15,120 nucleotides of DNA from an uncultured Azospirillum sp. (GCA_902489675.1 CABUAP010000015.1:1-15120), one strand, 5' to 3'. Positions 1 through 7,857 are shown, counted from the first letter of the stretch. Made by a program: numbers and translations. The notes: generated from the sequence alone by a model not told the origin.

Positions 1-182
1 AAAGCCATTGTTTGGTGATTGTATGACGATGCTCGGGAAACACTCGGCAATTCTACCAACTCCTCACGATCGTCATCATAATAAAAGTAAACATCTTCCA
101 TTTCACCGGTTTGCGGATTTCGACGCTTAATCGGTATTTCGGCATTCTGAATACCTTCTAAATAATCTCTGATTTCACTCAT
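1..182 (-). CDS. Unknown acidic protein, N-terminal part only
   Basis: The reverse strand reads open from an ATG at 180-182 to the window edge, giving 60 codons without a stop. The protein starts MSEIRDYLEGIQNAEIP and goes on through a short basic stretch (KRR) to a very acidic, Tyr-rich patch (DVYFYYDDDREE) near residues 30-41. An AAAGGA ribosome binding site lies about 8 nt before the ATG, which supports the start, and a TATAAT box lies further upstream at 224-229. There is no signal peptide or membrane segment in the visible part. I do not recognise the family. Its promoter region carries repeated ACCAT-TATG elements, which might mean it is regulated by a dedicated DNA-binding protein or by itself. 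The C-terminal part is outside the window, so function cannot be judged. The gene is likely real; its role is unknown. Confidence 0.6.
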   Translation of the reverse strand, partial: MSEIRDYLEGIQNAEIPIKRRNPQTGEMEDVYFYYDDDREELVELPSVSRASSYNHQTMA

Positions 183-205
183 TTTTTTATTCCTTTAATA
201 ATTAA

Positions 206-255
206 TACCATATATGTGGTAACATTATATGTATTTAAAGTCAACACCATTTATG
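206..255. repeat. Operator-like inverted and direct repeats
   Basis: A small inverted repeat TACCA-N6-TGGTA spans 206-221. Three similar units, ACCATATATG (207-216), ACATTATATG (222-231) and ACCATTTATG (246-255), lie in the same orientation around the TATAAT box of the leftmost gene. Position and repetition fit a repressor or activator binding region, but AT-rich DNA gives such repeats easily, so this is an inference. Confidence 0.3.
224..229 (-). promoter_or_regulatory. Candidate -10 box for the leftmost gene
   Basis: On the reverse strand positions 229-224 read TATAAT, a perfect sigma-70 -10 hexamer, 42 nt before the ATG at 182. No good -35 hexamer stands 16-18 bp upstream; a TTGACT at 244-239 is too close (9 bp). 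The box may therefore need an activator or an alternative arrangement. Confidence 0.35.
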
Positions 256-355
256 TTATTTTTAGTTTTTAAATTATCAAACCGCGTAATCCGCCCGCAT
301 TACATAATTTATGATTTAAGGTATAGATATCTCCTTATAAATTTTAGAAAAAGCG

Positions 356-401
356 AAAAAACAAGAACCCGGTCGGAAGCCCCGGCCGGGTTTTTGTTTT
401 T
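356..401 (-). terminator. gyrB terminator, possibly bidirectional
   Basis: A long hairpin has arms at 359-376 and 382-399 around a 5-nt loop, with a GC core (CCCGG against CCGGG). On the reverse strand, downstream of gyrB, the stem is followed by six T residues (361-356), as in an intrinsic terminator; the gyrB stop is only 19 bp away. The plus-strand RNA would pair completely using two G-U pairs, whereas the gyrB-strand RNA has two A-C mismatches, and plus-strand T-runs follow as well, so it may stop transcription both ways. Confidence 0.85.
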
Positions 402-417
402 ACAGATAGTGTATTGA

Positions 418-2868
418 TTAAATATCCAAGTTGACAACATTTAAGGCGTTTTCTTGGATGAACTCTTTACGCGGTTCAACCACGTCGCCCATCAAGGTAG
501 CAAACACCTGATCGGCCTCGTCCAAATATTCCGCCTTAACCTGCAGCAGGGAGCGAGCTTCCGGATCAAGGGTGGTTTCCCACAGTTGTTCGGGATTCAT
601 TTCGCCCAGACCTTTATAACGCTGAATAGTGATACCTTTGCGCCCCATCGCCATAATGGCATCTACAAAAGAAACCGGACCGTAGATTTTCTTTTCTTCG
701 CCCAGTTTGGGAGAGATCAGACGCTGCTCGGCGTTGTAATTTTCGTGCAGGAAGGTTCTCATTTCGTTTAAGACCTTAGCTTCCGGGCTTTCGAAGACAG
801 AATTGCCGATAATGTGCTTTTCTTCCACACCGCGGAGTGTGCGGTGGAAATTGAGCGAACCGTCTTCCTGACGATCGGCTTTCCAGCCCTTGTCGTATTC
901 GGCTTCCATATCGTCAAGTTTGACCGCCAGCGCATCGGCCAGAGCTTTTTGTTTTTCCGGATTTTGCAAAACCGCAGGATCAAACATCCCGGCAATTGCC
1001 AACTGTTCAACGATCTTTTCCGGCGCTTTTTTGCTCAAAACGGCGATCATATTGCGCGCCTTGCGGGTATTTTCCACCATCGAAATCAAATCGGAGCCGG
1101 CAATCTGCTCGCCGTCGGCGCGTTTCAGAACCGCATCTTCGCAACCGCCGCGCACCAGATAATCTTCCATCTCGTGTTCGTCTTTGATGTAGATGATCGA
1201 GTTGCCGCGTTTGGCTTTATAAAGTGGCGGCTGGGCGATATAGACATACCCGCGTTCGATCAGTTCGGGCATCTGGCGGTAGAAAAAGGTTAAAAGCAGG
1301 GTTCTGATATGGCTGCCGTCGACATCCGCATCGGTCATGATCACGATTTTGTGATAGCGGCATTTGTCGGCATTAAAGTCATCACGGCCGATACCGGTGC
1401 CAAACGCCGTTACCATAGTGCCGATTTCCGCCGAATTGAGCATCTTGTCAAAACGTGCGCGCTCAACATTCAGGATCTTACCACGCAAAGGCAGAATCGC
1501 CTGAGTTTTGCGGTCGCGTCCCTGCTTGGCGGAACCGCCCGCCGAATCTCCCTCGACGATAAATATTTCTGACAGTGCCGGGTCTTTTTCCTGACAATCG
1601 GCCAGCTTGCCCGGCAGAGAAGCAATATCCAACACCCCTTTGCGGCGGGTCAACTCGCGCGCTTTGCGGGCGGCTTCGCGGGCGGTGGCCGCCTCGACGA
1701 TTTTGCCGATAATGACTTTGGCTTCCGCCGGGTGTTCTTCCAGCCATTCCTGCAACTTGGCGCTGACTACGCCTTCAACAACCGGACGCACTTCTGACGA
1801 AACCAGTTTGTCTTTGGTTTGGGACGAAAACTTCGGATCCGGCACCTTAACCGACAGCACGCAGGTCAGGCCTTCGCGCATATCTTCGCCGGTAATCAGG
1901 TTCTTGTCTTTTTTCAGAAGGTTATTTTCTGCAATATAATTGTTGACGGTGCGGGTCAACGCGGCACGAAAACCGGCCAAATGCGTACCGCCGTCTTTTT
2001 GCGGAATGTTGTTGGTAAAGCAAAGCATACTTTCGTTATAGGCATTGGTCCACTGCAAAGCGGCTTCAACCTGAATATCGCTGTCCCTGTCGGCACCGCC
2101 AAAAGCGATAACGCTTTCGTGCAGCGGGGCTTTGGACTTATTGATGTGGTTGACAAATGCAGTCAGACCGCCCTCATAGTGCATGACAACTTCCCGCGGT
2201 TCGCTGCCCCGATTGTCTATCAGTTTGAGATAGACGCCGGAATTGAGGAAAGCTTTTTCGCGGATGCTTCTTTCCAAAGTATCAAAATTAAATTCGGTCA
2301 TGGTAAAAGTTTCCGGCGACGGCAAAAAGGATACTTCCGTACCATGACGGCCGCCGGCATCGCCAACCACTTTCAGGTGTTCGACCACGTTACCATGGGC
2401 AAAGGTCACCAAATGCTCGTGTCCTTCGCGCCAGATGCGCAGTTTCAGCCAAGTCGAAAGCGCGTTAACCACCGAAACGCCAACCCCGTGCAGACCGCCC
2501 GAAACTTTGTAGGAATTGTTGTCAAACTTGCCGCCCGAGTGCAGCTGGGTCATAATAACTTCCGCTGCGGAAACACCCTCTTCCTTGTGCATACCGACCG
2601 GAATACCGCGGCCGTTGTCGCGGATGGTGGCAGAGCCGTCGGGATTGAGGATGATTTCGGTCTTATCGCAATAGCCGGCCAGCGCTTCGTCAATCGCATT
2701 GTCCAACACTTCGTAAATCATGTGATGGAGGCCGGTGCCGTCATCGGTATCGCCGATATACATACCCGGGCGTTTGCGAACCGCGTCCAACCCGCGCAAA
2801 ACTTTGATCGAATCGGCGTTATATTCCTGTTCTTCCTTATCGATTTCGGCTTGTGTCATGTCTACCAT
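418..2868 (-). CDS. gyrB: DNA gyrase subunit B
   Basis: ATPase subunit of DNA gyrase, which with GyrA introduces negative supercoils in the cytoplasm; it is the aminocoumarin target. The 816-residue protein has a complete domain order. The GHKL ATPase comes first, with the EVLDNAIDEA box (catalytic-type Glu53, Asn57), DNGRGIP (84-90) and GGLHGVGVSVVNALS (124-138). The transducer contains QTKDKL (350-355). The TOPRIM domain has EGDSAGG (Glu439) and DADVD (513-517). The C-terminal QRYKGLGEMNPEQLW (749-763) is typical of GyrB rather than ParE. The stretch at about 560-735 between the TOPRIM acidic motif and the tail matches the insertion of Gram-negative GyrB, and total length agrees with that type. 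The start ATG at 2866-2868 follows AAGGAAG by 7 nt; a second Met at codon 4 is less well placed. It lies 135 bp downstream of polA on the same strand and ends in a hairpin terminator. Confidence 0.98.
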   Translation of the reverse strand: MVDMTQAEIDKEEQEYNADSIKVLRGLDAVRKRPGMYIGDTDDGTGLHHMIYEVLDNAIDEALAGYCDKTEIILNPDGSATIRDNGRGIPVGMHKEEGVSAAEVIMTQLHSGGKFDNNSYKVSGGLHGVGVSVVNALSTWLKLRIWREGHEHLVTFAHGNVVEHLKVVGDAGGRHGTEVSFLPSPETFTMTEFNFDTLERSIREKAFLNSGVYLKLIDNRGSEPREVVMHYEGGLTAFVNHINKSKAPLHESVIAFGGADRDSDIQVEAALQWTNAYNESMLCFTNNIPQKDGGTHLAGFRAALTRTVNNYIAENNLLKKDKNLITGEDMREGLTCVLSVKVPDPKFSSQTKDKLVSSEVRPVVEGVVSAKLQEWLEEHPAEAKVIIGKIVEAATAREAARKARELTRRKGVLDIASLPGKLADCQEKDPALSEIFIVEGDSAGGSAKQGRDRKTQAILPLRGKILNVERARFDKMLNSAEIGTMVTAFGTGIGRDDFNADKCRYHKIVIMTDADVDGSHIRTLLLTFFYRQMPELIERGYVYIAQPPLYKAKRGNSIIYIKDEHEMEDYLVRGGCEDAVLKRADGEQIAGSDLISMVENTRKARNMIAVLSKKAPEKIVEQLAIAGMFDPAVLQNPEKQKALADALAVKLDDMEAEYDKGWKADRQEDGSLNFHRTLRGVEEKHIIGNSVFESPEAKVLNEMRTFLHENYNAEQRLISPKLGEEKKIYGPVSFVDAIMAMGRKGITIQRYKGLGEMNPEQLWETTLDPEARSLLQVKAEYLDEADQVFATLMGDVVEPRKEFIQENALNVVNLDI

Positions 2869-2915
2869 AAGTAATCTTCCTTTAATTTATTTTCGATACA
2901 TTTTTACTATCTGCA

Positions 2916-2944
2916 AACATACAGTATTTTCACACAAAACCCAA
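2916..2944 (-). promoter_or_regulatory. Weak candidate promoter for gyrB
   Basis: On the reverse strand TTGGGT (2944-2939) and TATGTT (2921-2916) are separated by 17 bp, and the -10 lies 47 nt before the gyrB ATG. Matches to consensus are 3/6 and 4/6 only. The 135 bp gap after polA makes a separate gyrB promoter reasonable, but this exact site is uncertain. Confidence 0.25.
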
Positions 2945-3003
2945 GCGAAAAGTATCAAAATTTAGCGCTTTTGTGCATATTTTACGTTGTTTAAACCGCC
3001 TTT

Positions 3004-5754
3004 TCAGTGTGCCTCGGCCCAATTGTCGCCAATGCCGGTATCGGCAATGAAAGCAACATCGTAACTGACCGTGCTTTCCATAGTTTCTTTAAGCAGGCGG
3101 GCAGCCGCTTCCGCCTGATTTGCGGGAACTTCCAGCACCATTTCGTCATGCACCTGCAACAAGATTTTTGCCTCAAGGTTATTGTTTTGCAGCCGGCGGA
3201 AAACTTCATTCATCGCCTTTTTCATGATATCGGCGGCGCCGCCCTGCAAAGGGGCGTTGATCGCCGCACGTTCGGCAAAAGAAGCAATCCGCTGATTTTG
3301 GTCGTTGATCCCGGGCACCGCGCATTTGCGGCCGAAAGGCGTGGTCACATAGCCGTTTTTGCGGGCAAACTCAATGGTACGCTCCATATAGCGCTTAATT
3401 TCCGGCATTTTGGCAAAATAAGTATCGATATATTTTTTGGCCTCGTCGTTTGAAATGCCGATCTGTTTGGCCAAGCCGTATTGAGAAATACCGTAAATAA
3501 CCCCGAAGTTGATCGCTTTGGCATGGCGGCGGATATTGGGGGTTACCTCCTCTTTGGTCAGCCCAAACACCTGCATGGCGGTGGCGGTATGGATATCGAT
3601 ACCGGCAGCAAAAGCTTCTTTCAACGCTTTAACATCGGCCAGTACCGCCATCAGCCGCAATTCTACCTGCGAATAGTCGGCCGAAACCAACTTGTACCCC
3701 GGACGGGCAACAAAGCAGCGGCGGATTTTCAGCCCGTCTTCGCTGCGCACCGGAATATTTTGCAAATTGGGATTGACCGATGACAACCGTCCGGTATTAA
3801 CGGTGGTTTGGCTGTAGGTGGTATGGATGCGTCCGTTTTGATCAATCAAAGCCAACAAGGCATCGGTATAAGTCGATTTCAATTTGGCCACTGCCCGCCA
3901 GTCGAGGATTTTTGCCGGCAGGGGATGTTCTTCCGCCATTTTCTCCAGCACTTCGGCGCCGGTCTGATAACCGCCGCCGGCGCTTTTCTTGCCTTTCAAA
4001 CCCAGCTTGCCGTAAAGAATTTCACCGATTTGCTTGGGCGAACCGAGGTTGAACGACTCGCCGGCCAGCGCAAAAATTTCTTTCTCCAATTCACGCTGCC
4101 GGTTCTCCAATTCGCCACTCAATTCTTTTAAACCGGCCGCATTTACCGCCACGCCGTTTTTCTCCATTTCAAACAAAGTGGCGGCCAGCGGACGGTCATA
4201 ATGTTCGTAAACGGTTGCCATCCGTTCTTCCGTCAATCGCGGACGCAGCGTTTTGTGCAGACGAAAAATCACATCCGCCTGTTCGCAGGCATAACCGGCG
4301 GCAATTTCCGGCTCCAGCTGGCCGGCGCCGATTTTTTGTTTGCCGACACCAAAAATCTTATCGGGATTAATCATCTCAATCCCAAGAAAAAGATTGGACA
4401 GTTCCGCCAGCCCGTGACCGTGAGAAGTCGAATCGAGGACATAAGAAATGATCTCAATATCGTCATAAGGGGCAAAGGCCGTTTCGTGAGCAAAAAAACG
4501 GGAAAGAAAATGAAGATCCCGTTTGAGATCATGGCCGATTTTGAGCAGTTGCGGATCGGCCAGCAGCGGCTGCAAAAACGCGGCGACGTCAGCTGCGGAC
4601 AAACCCTCCGGCCGTTTGTTGTCGGCAACGGAAAAAAGATCGAAGGTTTCTGTTTTTTCCCCGTCGGCCGCAAACGGCAGATACACTGCCTGCCGCCCGC
4701 CGATTGCCAGCGCTACTCCGACCGCTTTGTCAAAAACCGGGTTGGTTCCGTCGGCCAGCACCTTAAAGGCAAAAGCGCCCTCCTCTTCAATTTGCCGCCG
4801 CCATGCTTTGAGTGCATTTTTATCCGTTATTGTTTGGTAATTTTTTGTTTCTTCTTTTTTGGGGGCGGCATCGGGATAAACTTTTTTACACTGTTCTTCC
4901 ACCCAGCGCGCCAACCGCGACTTCAGGCTGTTGAAGCCGTAACGGGCAGCAAAATTTTCCACCAGCGGCAATTCTGGACAGCGGCAAGGATAATCCTGCG
5001 GTTGTTTTTCTACCGGCACATCATCACGCAGGCGCACCAAGGCCAGCGAAATGCGGGCGTTGTCCAGATTGGCCAAAAGCGTTTCCCGCCGTTTGTTCTG
5101 TTTGATTTCTCCGGCATGAGCCAACACCTGCTCCAGCGAGCCGAAGGTATTGACCAATTCGGCCGCGGTTTTGGGGCCGATGCCGGGAACCCCGGGCACA
5201 TTGTCGGTACTGTCGCCCGACAGCGCTTGCACATCGATCACCTTATCGGGATAAACGCCGAATTTTTCCTTAACATCCTCGGGAGTAAAAAACTTGTCTT
5301 TCATCGGGTCATAAAACTCAACCCCGGGACGGATCAGCTGCATCAAATCTTTGTCGGCCGACACAACCACCACTTCCATATCTTGTTCGAGCGCCAGCCG
5401 CGCGTAGGTAGCGATCAGATCATCGGCTTCATAGCCTTCCATTTCCAGATAATTGAGCTTTAAGGCGCCGACGGCCTCGCGGATAATCGGAAACTGAGGA
5501 ATCAGCTCTTCCGGGATTTCGCGCCGGGTGGCTTTATATTCGGGAAAAATCTGATTGCGGAAATTTTCCCTTTTGGCATCAAACAGCACCAAAGTATAAT
5601 CACAACCGATTTTGGTCGTAAGTTTTAAAAACATATTGGTAAAACCATAAACCGCGTTTACCGGTGTGCCGTCCGGCGCATTGAGCGGCGGCAGGCCGTA
5701 GAATGCGCGAAAAATGTATCCCGAACCGTCGATCAAACAAATTTTTGCCGTCAT
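3004..5754 (-). CDS. polA: DNA polymerase I, proofreading site apparently degenerate
   Basis: Replaces RNA primers and fills repair gaps. From the ATG at 5752-5754 the protein has 916 residues, normal for PolA. The 5'-3' nuclease domain (about 1-290) is intact: DGSGYIFRAF, LFDAK, GYEADD, SADKDLMQL and GDSTDNVPGVPGIGPKTA. The polymerase domain (about 520-916) has motif A DYSQVELR (Asp693), motif B RRHAKAINFGVIYG and motif C QVHDE (His869, Asp870). The middle 3'-5' exonuclease domain is present in length, but where E. coli has the DTE motif (Asp355, Glu357) this protein has KVL (331-333), and the Asp501 site is Gln492 (YACEQAD); only the Asp424 equivalent (LKRD, Asp413) remains. Proofreading is probably absent. 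An upstream in-frame TTG at 5788-5790 overlaps the likely -10 box, so I chose the ATG, which has GGGAG and AAAGG upstream and begins with the typical MTAKICLIDGSG. Confidence 0.97.
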   Translation of the reverse strand: MTAKICLIDGSGYIFRAFYGLPPLNAPDGTPVNAVYGFTNMFLKLTTKIGCDYTLVLFDAKRENFRNQIFPEYKATRREIPEELIPQFPIIREAVGALKLNYLEMEGYEADDLIATYARLALEQDMEVVVVSADKDLMQLIRPGVEFYDPMKDKFFTPEDVKEKFGVYPDKVIDVQALSGDSTDNVPGVPGIGPKTAAELVNTFGSLEQVLAHAGEIKQNKRRETLLANLDNARISLALVRLRDDVPVEKQPQDYPCRCPELPLVENFAARYGFNSLKSRLARWVEEQCKKVYPDAAPKKEETKNYQTITDKNALKAWRRQIEEEGAFAFKVLADGTNPVFDKAVGVALAIGGRQAVYLPFAADGEKTETFDLFSVADNKRPEGLSAADVAAFLQPLLADPQLLKIGHDLKRDLHFLSRFFAHETAFAPYDDIEIISYVLDSTSHGHGLAELSNLFLGIEMINPDKIFGVGKQKIGAGQLEPEIAAGYACEQADVIFRLHKTLRPRLTEERMATVYEHYDRPLAATLFEMEKNGVAVNAAGLKELSGELENRQRELEKEIFALAGESFNLGSPKQIGEILYGKLGLKGKKSAGGGYQTGAEVLEKMAEEHPLPAKILDWRAVAKLKSTYTDALLALIDQNGRIHTTYSQTTVNTGRLSSVNPNLQNIPVRSEDGLKIRRCFVARPGYKLVSADYSQVELRLMAVLADVKALKEAFAAGIDIHTATAMQVFGLTKEEVTPNIRRHAKAINFGVIYGISQYGLAKQIGISNDEAKKYIDTYFAKMPEIKRYMERTIEFARKNGYVTTPFGRKCAVPGINDQNQRIASFAERAAINAPLQGGAADIMKKAMNEVFRRLQNNNLEAKILLQVHDEMVLEVPANQAEAAARLLKETMESTVSYDVAFIADTGIGDNWAEAH

Positions 5755-5788
5755 TGCCTTTCTTCTCCCGTTTTCATCATTTGCGCTC

Positions 5789-5817
5789 AATATAAACCAT
5801 CAATACCGTTTAGCCAA
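5789..5817 (-). promoter_or_regulatory. Promoter of polA
   Basis: On the reverse strand TTGGCT (5817-5812, 4/6 match) and TATATT (5794-5789, 5/6 match) are separated by exactly 17 bp. Transcription would begin near 5782, giving a leader of about 28 nt that includes GGGAG before the ATG at 5754. The layout excludes the upstream TTG as the polA start. Confidence 0.55.
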
Positions 5818-5859
5818 CCGGGAAATATATCTTATGCTTAACTTATTGGTGATATTTTT

Positions 5860-5875
5860 CGGATATAATCATCCG
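5860..5875 (+). promoter_or_regulatory. -10 region of the penicillin-binding protein gene, inside a small inverted repeat
   Basis: TATAAT at 5864-5869 is a perfect -10 hexamer, with transcription expected near 5876 and a 25-nt leader before the ATG at 5901. No convincing -35 box is seen 16-18 bp upstream. The hexamer lies inside CGGAT-N6-ATCCG (5860-5875), which could be a regulator site overlapping the promoter or chance. Confidence 0.45.
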
Positions 5876-5900
5876 GCGAATCGCAACCGGGGAATAGAAT

Positions 5901-7757
5901 ATGGCAGACAATAAAGAAGAAAAAAAGAAAAAGAAAAAACCGGCCGCAAAAAAGAAAAGCGGCGGCAAAAAAAGCACTGCCCGCCGCAAAAAAACAACCG
6001 GCGGTTTCAGCTGGTGGAAGCTGCTGTTTGTTACCGGGTTTATCATCGGCGCCGCGCTGGCGCTTTATATCGGTTATTGCTTTGCCACCCTGCCCGATAT
6101 CGAACAGGCGGTTTCCCGCACCAGGCAGCCGTCGACCACGATTATTGCCGAAAACGGGCAGGAAATCCGCACGTTTGGCAATGTATATTCGGAAGTGGTT
6201 TATCCTTCCGAGTTGCCCTCTTATGTGACCGATGCCGTTATTGCCACCGAAGACCGGCGTTTTTATTCCCATTTCGGCTTTGATATTATCGCGTTTACCC
6301 GCGCCATGACCGCCAATCTGCTCAAAGGACGCTATGCCCAAGGCGGCAGCACCATCACCCAGCAGGTGGCCAAAAACCTGTTTTTGACCCCGCAGAAAAA
6401 TATCAAACGCAAAGTACAGGAACTGTTAATGGCTTTTTGGCTGGAAAGCAAATTTTCCAAAGACCAGATACTGACCCTTTATCTCAATCGCGTCTATATG
6501 GGCAGCGGCACCTACGGGATTGAGGCCGCATCGCAAAAATATTTTCAAAAAAGTTCGCGTGATCTCAATATGCTGGAAGGCGCCATTATTGCCGGCCTAC
6601 TGAAAGCGCCGGCGCGTTATAATCCGGCCGCTGATAAAGAACGGGCACTTGAACGGGCAGCAGTCGTGCTGCAAAATATGGTTAATACCGCAATCATCAC
6701 CCCCGAACAAAAAGCCAAAGCCCTGCGGATGCCGCTCGGCGCGCAGATCCATAACAAACTTGAAGGCGGAAAATATTTTGCCGACTGGGTTTACACGGAA
6801 GTAAACGCCTATATCGGCGAAAGAGAAAACGATATCAATGTTTACACAACTCTTGACAAACGAATCCAAAAAGCGGCCGAAAGCGCCCTTCGGCAGGCTA
6901 TTTTCGCCAATGCCGAAAGTAAAAACGTAACCAACGGCGCGGTGGTGGTGTTGGATAAAAGCGGCGCGGTCAAAGCAATGGCCGGCGGCATTAACTATGA
7001 AAGAAGCCAGTTTAACCGCGCCACACAGGCATTGCGGCAACCGGGATCGGCGTTTAAGACTTTTGTTTATCTGGCCGCGCTTGAAGACGGATGGGATCCC
7101 GATGATGAAGTCGATGACTATCCCATCACCATCGGCAAATGGAAACCGGAAAATTACAGCAAAAAATATTACGGTACCGTGAGTTTGGAAGAGGCGTTTA
7201 TCCGTTCGCTCAACCTTGCCACCGTCAACTTGGCACAAAAGCTCTCCTCGCGCGAAATTATCGGCATTGCCCGCAAAATGGGGATTTCGACCCCGATTGA
7301 CAACACACCGGCAATGGTACTCGGCAGTTCGGCGGTCAAAGTACTGGATATGGCGGTGGCCTACACTGCAATAGCCAACGGCGGATACGCGGCCTGGCCC
7401 TATTCGATTACCGAAATTTACACCCGGGAAGGCTATCCGCTTTATACCCGGCTCAATGACGAAGAAGAACGGCAGCGGATTTTGGATGAAGACAGCGTAG
7501 AGGAAATGACCGAAATGATGGAAAAAGTTATCCTTGAAGGAACCGGTAAAAGAGCACGGATGCCGTTCTTTGCCGCCGGCAAAACCGGTACTTCGCAAGA
7601 CTATCGCGACGCCTGGTTTGTTGGTTTTACCGATCGCTATGTGGCGGCGGTGTGGGTCGGTAACGATGACAACTCGCCGATGAAGGGTGTCGGCGGCGGA
7701 ACCCTGCCGGCCGAAATTTGGAAAAAAGTGATGACGGCGGCGGAAAGCGAAGAGTAA
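5901..7757 (+). CDS. Class A penicillin-binding protein (PBP1A family)
   Basis: Bifunctional peptidoglycan synthase anchored in the inner membrane: it polymerises glycan strands from lipid II and cross-links their peptides. The 618 residues begin with a very basic cytoplasmic tail (Lys-rich, 8-33), then one membrane helix (about 38-60). The glycosyltransferase 51 domain has ATEDRRFYSHFG (catalytic Glu117), GGSTITQQVAKN (148-159), RKVQELLMAFWLE with Glu174, and KDQILTLYLNRVYMG. The transpeptidase has the SxxK motif (Ser383, Lys386), SLN (436-438) and KTGTS (561-565), all intact. The protein is shorter than the 800-residue PBP1A of E. coli, with little room for extra domains between the two catalytic units. 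The ATG follows GGGGA by about 7 nt. It is transcribed divergently from polA and probably alone, as about 100 bp with a fresh -10 box precede gpmI. An mrcA or pbp name is possible; paralogue assignment is not certain. Confidence 0.95.
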   Translation: MADNKEEKKKKKKPAAKKKSGGKKSTARRKKTTGGFSWWKLLFVTGFIIGAALALYIGYCFATLPDIEQAVSRTRQPSTTIIAENGQEIRTFGNVYSEVVYPSELPSYVTDAVIATEDRRFYSHFGFDIIAFTRAMTANLLKGRYAQGGSTITQQVAKNLFLTPQKNIKRKVQELLMAFWLESKFSKDQILTLYLNRVYMGSGTYGIEAASQKYFQKSSRDLNMLEGAIIAGLLKAPARYNPAADKERALERAAVVLQNMVNTAIITPEQKAKALRMPLGAQIHNKLEGGKYFADWVYTEVNAYIGERENDINVYTTLDKRIQKAAESALRQAIFANAESKNVTNGAVVVLDKSGAVKAMAGGINYERSQFNRATQALRQPGSAFKTFVYLAALEDGWDPDDEVDDYPITIGKWKPENYSKKYYGTVSLEEAFIRSLNLATVNLAQKLSSREIIGIARKMGISTPIDNTPAMVLGSSAVKVLDMAVAYTAIANGGYAAWPYSITEIYTREGYPLYTRLNDEEERQRILDEDSVEEMTEMMEKVILEGTGKRARMPFFAAGKTGTSQDYRDAWFVGFTDRYVAAVWVGNDDNSPMKGVGGGTLPAEIWKKVMTAAESEE

Positions 7758-7808
7758 TTTTTTATAAAAAGATATAAATTTAGGGCTTTTATTCTGAAAG
7801 TAATTATA

Positions 7809-7814
7809 TATAAT
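7809..7814 (+). promoter_or_regulatory. Candidate -10 box for the gpmI operon
   Basis: TATAAT at 7809-7814 lies 43 nt before the gpmI ATG, in an AT-rich gap of 100 bp. No clear -35 hexamer is found at the right distance. It probably drives gpmI, envC and ctpA together, since only 24 and 30 bp separate those genes and no terminator occurs between them. Confidence 0.4.
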
Positions 7815-7857
7815 CAGCATCAAACAAGAATCTTAAACCAAGATAAGGACAAAGAAA

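Larger units (their letters stand above)
183..417. other. AT-rich intergenic gap
   Basis: This gap separates the leftmost gene from the end of gyrB. Apart from the promoter-proximal repeats at 206-255 and the terminator at 359-399 I see no gene. An open frame on the plus strand at 229-417 has no ribosome binding site and runs through the terminator, so it is not called. Confidence 0.6.

Noticed and set aside
229..417. Small plus-strand frame in the left gap
   Set aside because: No ribosome binding site, and its last third is the terminator hairpin.
1819..2874. 351-codon open frame on the plus strand opposite gyrB
   Set aside because: It lies wholly against the well-supported gyrB and shows no ribosome binding site or recognisable motif; codon bias without TTA, CTA and TCA codons leaves such antisense frames open.
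2972..2980. DnaA-box-like ATATGCACA between polA and gyrB, as a hint of an origin
   Set aside because: Two mismatches to TTATCCACA, a single copy, no AT-rich unwinding cluster and no dnaA or dnaN nearby.
4201..5463. 420-codon open frame opposite polA
   Set aside because: Shadow of polA with aromatic-rich low-quality translation and no conserved motif.
5755..5790. Upstream TTG as start of polA
   Set aside because: The TTG overlaps the likely -10 box of the polA promoter, and the ATG at 5754 has the ribosome binding site and the typical PolA N-terminus.
7758..7800. Possible terminator after the penicillin-binding protein gene
   Set aside because: Only weak A/T inverted repeats are present, with no GC stem, so no terminator is called.
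6597..7823. 408-codon reverse frame opposite the penicillin-binding protein gene
   Set aside because: Shadow frame; the plus strand carries all catalytic motifs of the synthase.
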